Origin: Bacteroidota bacterium
GTDB taxonomy: Bacteria; Bacteroidota; Bacteroidia; Flavobacteriales; Weeksellaceae
Direction of reading: 5' to 3'
Length of the DNA: 64,000 bases
NCBI GenBank assembly: GCA_023461035.1
Contig: JAEWOD010000032.1
Location: 56,639-120,638, forward strand
Of the stretch, positions 54,018-62,715 are shown in pieces. The notes beneath the pieces are model-generated. The model had not been told where the DNA came from and did not search any database. It was given only the letters and a program-made list of their open reading frames with translations. How positions within the stretch are numbered: position 1 is the stretch's first letter; each line of letters begins with the position of its first letter. The translations under genes were made by a program, and so were the position numbers.

Positions 54018-54537
54018 AACTATATACGGCCTTTACGGTGACGACGACGATTTATTGAAAGCCATCAAGACTTTCAATAAGGAAGGTATCGCAATTAAAG
54101 AAGTTTACACACCGTTTCCGGTTCACGGATTGGACAAAGTATTGGGATTAAGAAAGACGAGAATATCCGATATAGCGTTTTTCTATGGTCTTTACGGAAC
54201 TACTTTGGCAACAACCATGACTTGGTTCATGATGAATCATGACTGGCCTCAGGATATAGGTGGGAAGCCCTCTTTTACCTGGTTAGAAAATATGCCGGCT
54301 TTTGTGCCGATCATGTTTGAGTTGACGGTTTTCTGTGCGGCTCACTTGATGTCGCTGACGTTTTTGGTGAGAAATAAATTGTATCCGGGAGCCAAAGCGC
54401 AAAATCCTGATCCAAGAACCACGGACGACAAATTTTTGATGGAAATCGAATCCAGTGATGTGGACAAAGTAAAAGAAGCGTTTATCAATACCGGGGCAGA
54501 AGAAGTAACTGTTAGAGATTTGAATCCGGTTAAATAA
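54007..54537 (+). CDS. actD: Alternative complex III subunit ActD (DUF3341)
   Basis: 176 residues: an N-terminal soluble domain (TKTIYGLYGDDDDLLKAIKTFNKEGIAIKEVYTPFPVHGLDKVLG), two membrane helices (DIAFFYGLYGTTLATTMTWFMM and FVPIMFELTVFCAAHLMSLTFLV) and a C-terminal tail (FLMEIESSDVDKVKEAFINTGAEEVTVRD). The match to DUF3341 and its place in the operon identify it. Structural subunit; overlaps actC by 11 nt. Confidence 0.93.
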   Translation: MSTKTIYGLYGDDDDLLKAIKTFNKEGIAIKEVYTPFPVHGLDKVLGLRKTRISDIAFFYGLYGTTLATTMTWFMMNHDWPQDIGGKPSFTWLENMPAFVPIMFELTVFCAAHLMSLTFLVRNKLYPGAKAQNPDPRTTDDKFLMEIESSDVDKVKEAFINTGAEEVTVRDLNPVK

Positions 54538-54546
54538 AAGATAGAA

Positions 54547-55242
54547 ATGAAAAAAGGAATTCTATATTTATCGCTGATTGGGGTTGCGTTTTCACTGAAC
54601 TCTTGTTCAGACAAAAAACGAAGTCCAAGCGTCGTATTTATGCCTGATATGTATTATCCGGTTGCTTATGATCCGTATATGGAAGCAGATTTCGGTTACT
54701 GGCCCGAACGAAATGATGAAAAATCAAATGTTCCTTTATTTGCGGAACATAGAAATATGACGGCACTTTGGCCGGTGGAAGGATCGGTTGCGAGAACGGA
54801 GGGACAAATGATTTTGCCTTGGGAACTGAAAAATACATTGGAAGATTATAACAAATCCAAAGCCATTACAACTTCTCCGTTGGATCCTGCCAATAAGAAA
54901 GCAGATTTGGAGAGAGGAGAAAAATTATACGGGCAGACTTGTGCGGTTTGTCATGGAGAAGCCGGAGACGGACAAGGTTCTATCGTCCAATCCAAAGCTT
55001 TTTCAGGTGTTCCGACTTATGCCGAAAGAGAATTAACATTGGGTTCTGTTTACCATGTCATCATGTACGGAAAAAATGCGATGGGTTCTTATGCTCCGCA
55101 ATTGACTCCGGTAGACCGATGGAGAGTGGCGGAATATGTAATGAATTTACGCGCAAAAAATTTACAGGCATCTTCTGCAGCAGCTACGACAGCAACAGAA
55201 GCTCCTGCTGAATCAACAACTGAAACAACAAATCAACCATAA
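54547..55242 (+). CDS. actE: Alternative complex III subunit ActE (mono-haem cytochrome c lipoprotein)
   Basis: 231 residues with a lipoprotein signal (SLNSCSDKK) and one haem motif CAVCH at 132-136, followed by GEAGDGQGSIVQ; the methionine ligand is probably in HVIMYGKNAMGSYAPQL. It carries electrons out of the complex. C-terminal 25 residues are Thr/Ala/Glu-rich and probably disordered. Nine nt after actD. Confidence 0.92.
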   Translation: MKKGILYLSLIGVAFSLNSCSDKKRSPSVVFMPDMYYPVAYDPYMEADFGYWPERNDEKSNVPLFAEHRNMTALWPVEGSVARTEGQMILPWELKNTLEDYNKSKAITTSPLDPANKKADLERGEKLYGQTCAVCHGEAGDGQGSIVQSKAFSGVPTYAERELTLGSVYHVIMYGKNAMGSYAPQLTPVDRWRVAEYVMNLRAKNLQASSAAATTATEAPAESTTETTNQP

Positions 55243-55256
55243 AGGAAAGAAATATC

Positions 55257-56603
55257 ATGCAGTATACGTTTTCCCCAAGATTGAAAATGACATCGCTAAT
55301 ACTAATTATAGTTGGCGTATTAGTTTATGGAATCGGCTTATACTTGAATTTTCAAGACAAAGCAGACCCTACTTACATCGAAAATTTAGTAAAAGAGAAT
55401 CCTCAAGCTTTTTATGGGGAATATCAGACAGCTGAATTTCAAAAATTAAATCATACACCGGAGGCACATGAAGCACATATGCATCATTTGGAAAACCAAT
55501 TGGCGAATAGGCCTTGGGCTGCCTTTTTGGTTCCGTCCTATCTGGCTTTGGGAATTGCGGGAGCGGCTTTGTTTTTCTTAAGTATCCAATTTGTGGCAAA
55601 TGCCGGTTGGTCTATGGTTGTAACCCGTGTGATGGAAGGAATTGCTACTTATATTCCGGTCGGAGGAATTTTGATTCTGATAGTAGTTGTGGGAGCAGCT
55701 ATGCACGGAAATCATTTGTATCACTGGATGGACACATCCCTGATAGATCCGGCAGGAGATAATTACGATAAATTCATTGCAACAAAAGCCAAAATCTGGT
55801 TAAATACACCGAGTTGGTTAATTCGATCATTTCTATACGTAGGTCTTTGGTGGATTTTCATGATTTGGATTAAAAGAACAACTAAGAAATTGGATGAATC
55901 CAACGGAGACAGAAAAGTATTCAGCAAATTATATACACGTTCGGTTTTGTTCATCGTGGTATTTGCATTGACAACCCCGGCTATGGCCTGGGACTGGATC
56001 ATGTCTTTGGATCCGCACTGGTATTCTACCTTGTTTATGTGGTACGGAATGGTGAGTTATTTGGTTTCTTCCGTGGCAACCATGGCTATTATTTCCATCT
56101 ATCTGAAAAGAAAAGGGTCTTTGCCTTTGTTCAACGATAACCATCAGCACGACTTAGCGAAATTCATGTTCGGATTCAGCTTATTGTGGACATATCTTTG
56201 GTTTGCCCAATTCATGCTTCAGTGGTATGCAAACATTCCGGAAGAAGTTCAGTATTTCCAACAACGTATCGCTCAATACACCGGTTATTTCTGGATGTTG
56301 GCGGTAAATTTTGTAGCTGTATTATTAATCATGATCAGTTCCAGCATCAAACGTAATTCTAAATTGGTTTTTGCCATGGGATTTGTGATCATCGCAGGAC
56401 ACTATTGGGATTTTTACAACCAAATCATGCCGGCTTCGGTAGGGGCTTTCCATAATTTCGGATTCCTTGAAATCGGCGCATTATTGTTCATTGTCGGATT
56501 ATTTGTATTCGTTGTATTTGAATACGGAATCAGCAAATTGAACTTGGAAGCAAAAGGTCATCCTTACTTCCACGAATCAAAAATTTACGAATATCCTTAT
56601 TAA
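55257..56603 (+). CDS. actF: Alternative complex III subunit ActF (NrfD-like)
   Basis: 448 residues with about ten membrane helices and the same general fold as ActC: MTSLILIIVGVLVYGIGLYLNF, YLALGIAGAALFFLSIQFV, YIPVGGILILIVVVGAAMHGNHLYHW, LFMWYGMVSYLVSSVATMAIISIYLKRKG, LWTYLWFAQFMLQWYANIPEE. It is thought to take part in proton translocation in the complex. Last gene of the operon: a stem-loop of the 11-nt-loop family and then a terminator follow. Cytochrome oxidase genes often come next in other Bacteroidota (recollection); here they do not. Confidence 0.94.
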   Translation: MQYTFSPRLKMTSLILIIVGVLVYGIGLYLNFQDKADPTYIENLVKENPQAFYGEYQTAEFQKLNHTPEAHEAHMHHLENQLANRPWAAFLVPSYLALGIAGAALFFLSIQFVANAGWSMVVTRVMEGIATYIPVGGILILIVVVGAAMHGNHLYHWMDTSLIDPAGDNYDKFIATKAKIWLNTPSWLIRSFLYVGLWWIFMIWIKRTTKKLDESNGDRKVFSKLYTRSVLFIVVFALTTPAMAWDWIMSLDPHWYSTLFMWYGMVSYLVSSVATMAIISIYLKRKGSLPLFNDNHQHDLAKFMFGFSLLWTYLWFAQFMLQWYANIPEEVQYFQQRIAQYTGYFWMLAVNFVAVLLIMISSSIKRNSKLVFAMGFVIIAGHYWDFYNQIMPASVGAFHNFGFLEIGALLFIVGLFVFVVFEYGISKLNLEAKGHPYFHESKIYEYPY

Positions 56604-56610
56604 AAAACAC

Positions 56611-56635
56611 GCTCACTTCGAGAGCCTCAGTGAGC
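56611..56635 (+). repeat. 3' hairpin, copy C of the 11-nt-loop family
   Basis: GCTCACT (56611-56617), loop TCGAGAGCCTC (56618-56628), AGTGAGC (56629-56635), perfect 7-bp stem, 7 nt past the actF stop. Same loop as copies A and B, opposite strand, but the same orientation relative to its gene. Confidence 0.75.
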
Positions 56636-56661
56636 AAGGGTGTCAGTAAACAAAAAATACC

Positions 56662-56691
56662 AAAAGGAATTCAGAAATGAGTTCCTTTTTT
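56662..56691 (+). terminator. Terminator of the act operon
   Basis: AAAAGGAATTC (56662-56672), loop AGAAAT, GAGTTCCTTTT (56679-56689) with one G-T pair, then T. It overlaps the stop of the convergent gene by two bases, and its A-rich flank could also serve that gene. Confidence 0.82.
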
Positions 56692-57223
56692 ATTGGATAT
56701 CTCCCAATTTCACCTCCCAAACCGTTTTGGTTTTGGAGCCGAATTTTTTCTCTTTCGGTTCGAAATAAATGATTTGATTGACTTTAAAATCATTTGTTTT
56801 ATTGTTTCGGGAAACCGACAGCTTATAGGAATTCTGCCACTGGTTAAATCCCGCCTCGCTTGAGTTGGGTTTAGAATCTATATGGAATTGATAGGATTTA
56901 TTTTCAATTTTTGATAGAAATTCTTCCAAATCCATTTTCTTTGGATTGGTTTCCGTAAAGTCCGGTATTTCGATTTCTGAATGGGTCAGCAAAAGGATAT
57001 TGGTATGGATTTGATTTTTCAATTCCGGATTTGTTTCGGACGAATACATTGTTAAATATTCGTAGAATTCTTCCAGTTTATTTTGCGAATTTTTCTGGTA
57101 AACAGCGATGCTTTTCTGTGAGAAGTTTGCCTGAATTCCTTTTTGATGAAAGCCCGCTTCTTGTCCGAATCCAAGTCCCGAAACAACCAAAAGTGTGGAT
57201 ATGATGATTTTCTTCAGATTCAT
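56690..57223 (-). CDS. Secreted protein of unknown function
   Basis: 177 residues with a Sec signal (ends LGFGQ). The mature part is helical in its first half (SIAVYQKNSQNKLEEFYEYLTMYSSETNPELKNQIHTNILLLTHS) and strand-rich in its second (YKLSVSRNNKTNDFKVNQIIYFEPKEKKFGSKTKTVWEVKLGDI). I recognise no family. Its ATG overlaps the stop of the upstream gene (57220-58128) by 4 nt, so the two are translationally coupled and probably work together at the envelope. Confidence 0.75.
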   Translation of the reverse strand: MNLKKIIISTLLVVSGLGFGQEAGFHQKGIQANFSQKSIAVYQKNSQNKLEEFYEYLTMYSSETNPELKNQIHTNILLLTHSEIEIPDFTETNPKKMDLEEFLSKIENKSYQFHIDSKPNSSEAGFNQWQNSYKLSVSRNNKTNDFKVNQIIYFEPKEKKFGSKTKTVWEVKLGDIQ

Positions 57224-58128
57224 AATTGCTGGATTCTGATAAAGGTTATTTGTTTTTCCTCATTGGTTTCCAAATTCAGAATTTTCATTTTTTTTGTTTC
57301 AGAAGTCGGAACGATAAGTTTTCCTGCGAATTCTTCTTTGTTCAAATGTTCCGCTCCTAAATTTTCTTTCAGTAAAAGAATCACTTCCAAATCATCTGAA
57401 AGGATTTTCTCCAACTTTTCTTTTCGCTTCTCCCAATTGGTCAAATCCGAATCGATAAAGGTTTTCAAAACCAGCGCATAATCTTCCGGTTTTACATAAA
57501 CTTCTTCTTCAACTTCCGAAATCTGAATTTCTTTTTTCTCGAAATAAGGACTTTCAATCACTATTTTTTCGTTTTTGTCGTCAACTTCAATTTTGGAATC
57601 AACAACTTCTACTTGCTTTTTTGCGTCTTCGGTTATTTTATAAACTTTAATTTCATCCGATGAAACGGGTTCTTTTGTGAATTCATTTTTTAGCATGATG
57701 CTTTTTTGCTTTTTAGAATTTAACCCATAATAAATACCCAATCCGATAAATGGAATCATTAGCAACACTAAATATTTTGGATTTAATTTCTTTTTCTTTT
57801 GAATTTTTGAGTCTGTAACTTTTGCAACTTTTCCTTCTTTCAAATTATTTTTAAACGAAAATTCATCCCAATTCTGAAAACCTACAAATCGCGAAAAAAT
57901 GTCCAACATATCCTTACGCGGCAGTTTATCATTTGCTTCCGGTTTCAGATGAGTGTAAATCCATTTCTCGCTGACGCGTTCTTTCAGTTCTGTTTCAATC
58001 AAATCAATGAGTTGTCTGATGTCTTTTGAACTGAAATTTTTCCAATCACCCTGAAAGTACGGATAGGATTTTTGGTAGGTTTCCAAAATCCTTTTTTTCA
58101 ATTCTTGAAAAGCATCCGTTTCCTTCAT
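57220..58128 (-). CDS. Single-pass membrane protein of unknown function
   Basis: 302 residues. Cytoplasmic N-terminal domain about 1-95 (LETYQKSYPYFQGDWKNFSSKDIRQLIDLIETELKERVSEKWIYTHLK, then FSRFVGFQNWDEF), a membrane helix about 122-136 (YLVLLMIPFIGLGIYYGL), and an outer part with Lys/Glu-rich stretches and beta strands (IKVYKITEDAKKQVEVVDSKIEVD). The N-terminal fold recurs in other Bacteroidota proteins, from recollection, but I cannot name a family. First gene of a coupled pair. It diverges from the SIMPL-domain gene, with a repeat-rich spacer between. Confidence 0.75.
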   Translation of the reverse strand: MKETDAFQELKKRILETYQKSYPYFQGDWKNFSSKDIRQLIDLIETELKERVSEKWIYTHLKPEANDKLPRKDMLDIFSRFVGFQNWDEFSFKNNLKEGKVAKVTDSKIQKKKKLNPKYLVLLMIPFIGLGIYYGLNSKKQKSIMLKNEFTKEPVSSDEIKVYKITEDAKKQVEVVDSKIEVDDKNEKIVIESPYFEKKEIQISEVEEEVYVKPEDYALVLKTFIDSDLTNWEKRKEKLEKILSDDLEVILLLKENLGAEHLNKEEFAGKLIVPTSETKKMKILNLETNEEKQITFIRIQQL

Positions 58129-58168
58129 TCTTTCGGGTTCAAAATTAGATTTTCATAAAAAAATCTTT

Positions 58169-58208
58169 ACTGTAAATCTACTGTAAAACTACAGAAAATC
58201 TTTACAGT
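58169..58208. promoter_or_regulatory. Repeated ACTGTAAA motifs in a divergent spacer
   Basis: ACTGTAAA occurs at 58169-58176 and again at 58180-58187, exactly 11 bp apart, and its reverse complement TTTACAGT at 58201-58208. Three half-sites in 40 bp between two divergent genes look like an operator. No regulator is adjacent. Confidence 0.5.
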
Positions 58209-58283
58209 CAATGGAAAGTCGTTCTACAGCAGCAACTTTTTAAATTGAAATTAATCTTGTCCCAAATTTAAAAATCAAAAATT

Positions 58284-59279
58284 ATGAATGTAAAAATTAT
58301 CTTATCGGCAACAGTAATTTGTTTATTTGTTATAACTCTAAATGCACAAGCAGCTGGAAATGCATTGTATGGAAACAATAGCCAGAATAATATTGCTACT
58401 TCTAATCTGGTAAATGAAAAACTAAATAATGGACGCTCATTTTGGGAGGATAGTAATTCAATTAATTACCAAATGAAAATAATGCACCACGTAGTTGCAG
58501 ATTATTATCTGGTGACATTGGGCGTGAATCAAGAAGGGGAAACGGTGGAAATTTGCAATTCAAAAATTAATCATAGAATTGATGAGTTAACGAGTCAGCT
58601 GAATTCGAGTTTAAAAATTAAAAACGTTTATATTGATTTTATAGCCCAAGTTCCTATTTATGATTTTTCACTGGAAAAAACGGGAGAAAATCAATACAAT
58701 GGAAAGCAGGAACAAAAAGGATTTGAGATAAAGAAAAATATGATTATCAAAATTACCAACATTCACGATTTAGATAAAATCTTATCCTTAGCTTCAAAAG
58801 AAGAAATATATAATCTGATTAATGTTGAATATTACAATAACTCAATGGAAGAGATATATGATGAAATGATTTCAGCTGCAAAAAAGATATACGAAAAGAA
58901 AGAAAAGCAAAGAAAACTATTTGATGCGGACAAAGACGAAATAGAAGACACACAAGTAAATGTAGAAAAGTATAATGTACAGCCAATTTCCAATTATCAG
59001 CAATTTAAAGCATTTGAAACTTCTGAAGTAAGTTTAAATTCAAGCTATAATCATCCCGCAAGCTATGTGCAACAAGAACTCAGAAAGTCTAAAAGCTTTT
59101 ACTTTAAACCTTTTGTGCCGGATTCATTTGATTTGATAATGAATGAGCAAACGCCCACAGTAGGCATTCAATATGTAGTTATAGTAACCGTATCTAAAAT
59201 CAAAAAAGCAAAACCAAAAGACGAAAAGGTTTATCATTTTTTAACTCCCGAAGGTAAAATAACGGAACTGAGCTTGTAA
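58284..59279 (+). CDS. Secreted SIMPL-domain (DUF541) protein
   Basis: 331 residues, Sec signal (ends LNAQA). A SIMPL-like domain about 65-215: ADYYLVTLGVNQEGETVEICNSKINHRIDELTSQL, VYIDFIAQVPIYDFSLE, GFEIKKNMIIKITNIHDLDKILSLASKEEIYNLINVEYY, the usual order for the family. After it comes a Lys-rich helix (MISAAKKIYEKKEKQRKLF) and a C-terminal part about 240-331 that is not recognised (SYVQQELRKSKSFYFKPFVPDSFDLIM). SIMPL proteins are periplasmic or outer-membrane associated; their function is mostly unknown. The upstream spacer has the ACTGTAAA repeats. Confidence 0.8.
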   Translation: MNVKIILSATVICLFVITLNAQAAGNALYGNNSQNNIATSNLVNEKLNNGRSFWEDSNSINYQMKIMHHVVADYYLVTLGVNQEGETVEICNSKINHRIDELTSQLNSSLKIKNVYIDFIAQVPIYDFSLEKTGENQYNGKQEQKGFEIKKNMIIKITNIHDLDKILSLASKEEIYNLINVEYYNNSMEEIYDEMISAAKKIYEKKEKQRKLFDADKDEIEDTQVNVEKYNVQPISNYQQFKAFETSEVSLNSSYNHPASYVQQELRKSKSFYFKPFVPDSFDLIMNEQTPTVGIQYVVIVTVSKIKKAKPKDEKVYHFLTPEGKITELSL

Positions 59280-59341
59280 TAAACATCAACGATTTTTTAA
59301 GATTCCGAGTCATTTTCTATCTTTAGAAAAATTTAATTTGA

Positions 59342-60445
59342 ATGAAATACCCAATCGTCTTTCTCGGAATCTTTTCCTTTTTGATATTTTCATGCAATCA
59401 AAAAAAAGAACCAGTCGAAGCCTTTCAAGAAATTGATGAGAAATCCGTCACTTTGGATTTAGCCCAAGCCAACCGATTGGCATCCTTACCGTTCAAATGT
59501 ATGCAGGTTGAATTCCCGAATAAAACCGGTCAAGTTTTGAGTTCGGAAGCTGATTTGGGAACACCAAAAGAATTGCATCCGGCATTTTACGGCTGTTTTG
59601 ACTGGCATTCGTCGGTGCATGGACATTGGAGCTTAGTTAAATTATTGAAAGATTTTCCTGAATTGGATAATCGGGATTCCATTCTTCAGAAATTAAAACA
59701 AAACCTTTCAAAAGAAAACATCCAAAAGGAAATCGATTATTTCAAACGGAAACAAGAATATTCCTACGAACGGATGTATGGTTGGACCTGGCTTCTAAAA
59801 TTACAGGAAGAATTGGACAATTGGAATTCACCAGAAGGAAAAGAATTGACTGAAAATCTGCAACCTTTGACCGATTTGTTGATTGATCGTTATGTCGAAT
59901 TTCTGCCGAAATTGAATTATCCTTTACGTGTCGGAACGCATACCAATTCAGCTTTCGGGATGAGTTTTGCGTATGATTATGCCATTCATTCAAAAAATGA
60001 AAAGTTGAAATCTACCATAGAAGAAAACGCAAAAAGATTGTATTTGAAAGATGAAAATTGCCCGATTTCATGGGAACCGGACGGAATGGATTTTTTGTCG
60101 CCCTGTTTGGAAGAAGCAGATCTGATGAGCCGGATTTTGTCCAAAGATGAATTCACGAATTGGATGAATCAATTTCTTCCTCAATTAAAAAACAACGATT
60201 TCAATCTGGAAGTCGCCAAAGTTTCCGACCGTACAGACGGGCATTTGGTGCATTTGGACGGATTGAATTTCTCCAGGGCTTGGGTTTTTTATCGGCTCGC
60301 AAAGACATTTCCGGAACAATTCGCACATCTGAAATACGAAGGCGACAAACATTTGGCGTATTCGCTGCCTTCCATCGTGGACGGAAGTTATGAGGGCGAA
60401 CACTGGCTGGCGAGTTTTGCACTCTATGCTTTGGCGGAAAGATAA
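59342..60445 (+). CDS. DUF2891 lipoprotein
   Basis: 367 residues with lipobox Cys18 (LIFSCNQKK). The body follows DUF2891: ANRLASLPFKCMQVEFPNK, ELHPAFYGCFDWHSSVHGHWSLVKLL, YPLRVGTHTNSAFGMSFAYDYA, GMDFLSPCLEEADLMSRIL and VDGSYEGEHWLASFALYAL. All-helical repeat structure is likely, with conserved His and Asp residues (CFDWHSSVHGHW) that could be catalytic. Activity of the family is unknown. A TATCTTTA box about 25 nt before the ATG is a plausible -7 element. Probably transcribed alone. Confidence 0.85.
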   Translation: MKYPIVFLGIFSFLIFSCNQKKEPVEAFQEIDEKSVTLDLAQANRLASLPFKCMQVEFPNKTGQVLSSEADLGTPKELHPAFYGCFDWHSSVHGHWSLVKLLKDFPELDNRDSILQKLKQNLSKENIQKEIDYFKRKQEYSYERMYGWTWLLKLQEELDNWNSPEGKELTENLQPLTDLLIDRYVEFLPKLNYPLRVGTHTNSAFGMSFAYDYAIHSKNEKLKSTIEENAKRLYLKDENCPISWEPDGMDFLSPCLEEADLMSRILSKDEFTNWMNQFLPQLKNNDFNLEVAKVSDRTDGHLVHLDGLNFSRAWVFYRLAKTFPEQFAHLKYEGDKHLAYSLPSIVDGSYEGEHWLASFALYALAER

Positions 60446-60502
60446 AAATCAGTTTTTTTAACAACTGAAAAATCAATACATTTGTGAACCAAAAAATAAA
60501 AA

Positions 60503-61375
60503 ATGGCAGTTTTAGTAAATAAAGATTCAAAAGTAATTGTACAAGGATTTACAGGTAAGGAAGGTACTTTTCACGCCGAGCAAATGATCGAATACGGAAC
60601 CAACGTGGTAGGAGGAGTAACTCCGGGAAAAGGAGGAACGGAACATTTGGGAAAACCGGTTTTTGATACGGTCGAAGATGCAGTAGTGAAAGCGGGAGCA
60701 AATGTTTCCATCATTTTCGTGCCACCTGCATTTGCTGCCGATGCGATTATGGAAGCTGCCGATGCAGGAATCAAAGTTATCATCTGTATCACGGAAGGAA
60801 TTCCGGTTGCCGACATGATAAAAGCACAGGCTTATGTAGATGGAAGAGATGTTACGCTGATCGGGCCAAACTGTCCGGGTGTAATCACGGCTGATGAAGC
60901 AAAAGTAGGAATCATGCCGGGCTTTGTTTTCAAAAAAGGAAAAGTAGGAATCGTTTCCAAATCGGGAACCTTGACTTACGAAGCTGCCGATCAGGTGGTA
61001 AAAGCCGGATACGGAATTTCAACAGCAATAGGAATAGGTGGTGACCCAATTATCGGAACGACAACCAAAGAAGCTTTGGAATTATTCATCAATGATCCGG
61101 ATACGGAAGCAGTGGTGATGATTGGGGAAATCGGAGGTCAACTCGAAGCCGAAGCGGCAAAATGGTACAAAGCCAGCGGATCCAACAAACCGGTGGTTGG
61201 TTTCATTGCAGGTCAAACCGCTCCAAAAGGAAGAACCATGGGACATGCCGGAGCCATCGTCGGAGGAAAAGACGATACGGCTCAGGCCAAAATGGCAATC
61301 ATGAAAGAATGTGGTATCAATGTGGTGGATTCACCCGCAGAGATTGGAGTGACCGTTGCAAAAGTTTTAGGTTAG
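60503..61375 (+). CDS. sucD: Succinate-CoA ligase (ADP-forming) subunit alpha
   Basis: 290 residues, the normal length. CoA-binding domain ([38 protein letters not shown]), [44 protein letters not shown], then [12 protein letters not shown] and the active His loop in [15 protein letters not shown]-cycle enzyme that converts succinyl-CoA to succinate with formation of ATP. Its partner sucC is not in the window, which is common in Bacteroidota where the two are unlinked. A TACATTTG -7 box is at 60477-60484. Confidence 0.97.
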   Translation: MAVLVNKDSKVIVQGFTGKEGTFHAEQMIEYGTNVVGGVTPGKGGTEHLGKPVFDTVEDAVVKAGANVSIIFVPPAFAADAIMEAADAGIKVIICITEGIPVADMIKAQAYVDGRDVTLIGPNCPGVITADEAKVGIMPGFVFKKGKVGIVSKSGTLTYEAADQVVKAGYGISTAIGIGGDPIIGTTTKEALELFINDPDTEAVVMIGEIGGQLEAEAAKWYKASGSNKPVVGFIAGQTAPKGRTMGHAGAIVGGKDDTAQAKMAIMKECGINVVDSPAEIGVTVAKVLG

Positions 61376-61394
61376 ATCAGATTTAACAATATAT

Positions 61395-61426
61395 AAAAGT
61401 CCGAATTCAATTTTTCGGACTTTTTT
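61395..61426 (+). terminator. Terminator after sucD
   Basis: Perfect 11-bp stem AAAAGTCCGAA (61395-61405) with TTCGGACTTTT (61414-61424), then TT. The T-run is also the -33 region of the next promoter. Confidence 0.88.
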
Positions 61427-61453
61427 GCGTTTAGGATTATAGGTTTATATTTG
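61421..61453 (+). promoter_or_regulatory. Promoter of the beta-barrel gene, -33 box inside the sucD terminator T-run
   Basis: TTTTTTG (61421-61427), 18 nt, TATATTTG (61446-61453), a full match to the -33/-7 pattern. Start would be about 61460, 13 nt before the ATG. Confidence 0.75.
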
Positions 61454-61472
61454 CAGAATTAAAAATCAACCA

Positions 61473-62075
61473 ATGAAGAAAATAGTATTCGCAACGATTA
61501 TTTGTTTAATATTTACAGAAATCGCACAAGCCCAGATTCGGTTTGGAGTTCGTGCCAGTGGTAGCATGACCAACATCACAAATGTTCATGCCAATTCCAG
61601 AGCAAGAGGCGGATTTCAAGTTGCCGCTTTGGGTCTTATTCCCATTACCAATAATGATATTTTGTTTTTTCAACCAGAGGTAAATTATTCGGCTCAAGGT
61701 GAATATGATGAACACAATCGTCCGGAAGGAAGAGAAAGACAAAAGATATTTTTAAGTAATATCAATGTCCCTCTCAACATGAAACTTTATTTTACCGATG
61801 CGGAAAGTGAATTCTTTGCATTGGCCGGACCTTATTTAGGATTTAACATAGGACATAGTACACAAAATATGGGATTTGCTACTGAAGCAGATGATAACGA
61901 ATATTCTGCATTTGATTTTGGGGCTACACTGGGTATAGGATTTAGTTTGAATCGTCAGTTTGAAGCTTCGCTCAGATATTCGTTTGGTTTGGTTGACCAA
62001 GTTAAAAATGATGCAGCAATGGACAATAATAGTACATCTATCCTGAATTTGGGGATCAGTTATTTCTTTAATTAA
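61473..62075 (+). CDS. Outer-membrane beta-barrel protein (PorT-like OMP_b-brl_2 family)
   Basis: 200 residues, Sec signal (ends EIAQAQ). Alternating strands of an eight-stranded barrel are visible: IRFGVRASGSMTNI, GFQVAALGLIPITNNDILFFQPEVNYSAQG, FLSNINVPLNMKLYF, EFFALAGPYLGFNIG, FGATLGIGFSLNRQFEASLRYSFGLVD, and the closing NLGISYFFN with terminal aromatic residue. Small outer-membrane protein of unknown role; the PorT name is a family label only. Confidence 0.85.
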   Translation: MKKIVFATIICLIFTEIAQAQIRFGVRASGSMTNITNVHANSRARGGFQVAALGLIPITNNDILFFQPEVNYSAQGEYDEHNRPEGRERQKIFLSNINVPLNMKLYFTDAESEFFALAGPYLGFNIGHSTQNMGFATEADDNEYSAFDFGATLGIGFSLNRQFEASLRYSFGLVDQVKNDAAMDNNSTSILNLGISYFFN

Positions 62076-62100
62076 AAATTTTGAAATTAATATATCAGAG

Positions 62101-62123
62101 CCCGGAGTTTCCGGGTTTTTTTT
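62101..62123 (+). terminator. Terminator after the beta-barrel gene
   Basis: CCCGGA (62101-62106), 3-nt loop, TCCGGG (62110-62115), then eight T. Confidence 0.82.
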
Positions 62124-62196
62124 ATTTTCATTTTTAACAATGAAAATTTAAGTAGGAACGATTTTTGTACTAAATTAGAAACTTAAATTGAACAAA

Positions 62197-62712
62197 ATGA
62201 AATGGTATACTTTATTAGCTTTTTTTGTGGTAGGTGTCTTTTTTACATCCTGTAACACTGTTCGCGTAACCTATGATTTTGATCGTGCCACCGATTTTAA
62301 TACTTATAAGACCTATAATTTTCATCAAAACGGAATTGATAAATTAGAATTGAATGATTTGGATAAACGCCGAATTCTGGCAGCGATTGATGTCCAGATG
62401 GCTGCCAAAGGATTTACAAAATCAGATAACCCCCAATTGTACATAAACGTTCTGGCCAGTTCCAAAGAAAAAGTAAACATAGATAACGGGTATTATGGCG
62501 GATATTGGGGACCCTACTGGGGAGGTCCTTCCCGGGTTTACCAATATACTTCCGGTACCATTATCATTGATATAGTGGACAATTCAAGAAATATTTTGGT
62601 TTGGCAAGGAGCAGGAAGCGGACTGAATGTTTCTAACCTGAATACAAAAAGTGATGACATTCCAAAAGCTATCGAAGAAATTTTGGCTAAATTTCCACCA
62701 CCGGCGAAATAA
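62197..62712 (+). CDS. DUF4136 lipoprotein
   Basis: 171 residues from the ATG at 62197; a TTG three codons earlier is less likely. Lipobox Cys19 (FFTSCNTVRV). DUF4136 pattern: VTYDFDRATDFNTYKTYNFH, RRILAAIDVQMAAKGFTKSDNPQLYINV, GYYGGYWGPYWGG, TSGTIIIDIVDNSRNILVWQGAGSG, and a C-terminal helix (DIPKAIEEILAKFPP). Outer-membrane-associated; function unknown. Only 3 nt separate it from the next gene, so they form one unit. Confidence 0.88.
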   Translation: MKWYTLLAFFVVGVFFTSCNTVRVTYDFDRATDFNTYKTYNFHQNGIDKLELNDLDKRRILAAIDVQMAAKGFTKSDNPQLYINVLASSKEKVNIDNGYYGGYWGPYWGGPSRVYQYTSGTIIIDIVDNSRNILVWQGAGSGLNVSNLNTKSDDIPKAIEEILAKFPPPAK

Positions 62713-62715
62713 TAA

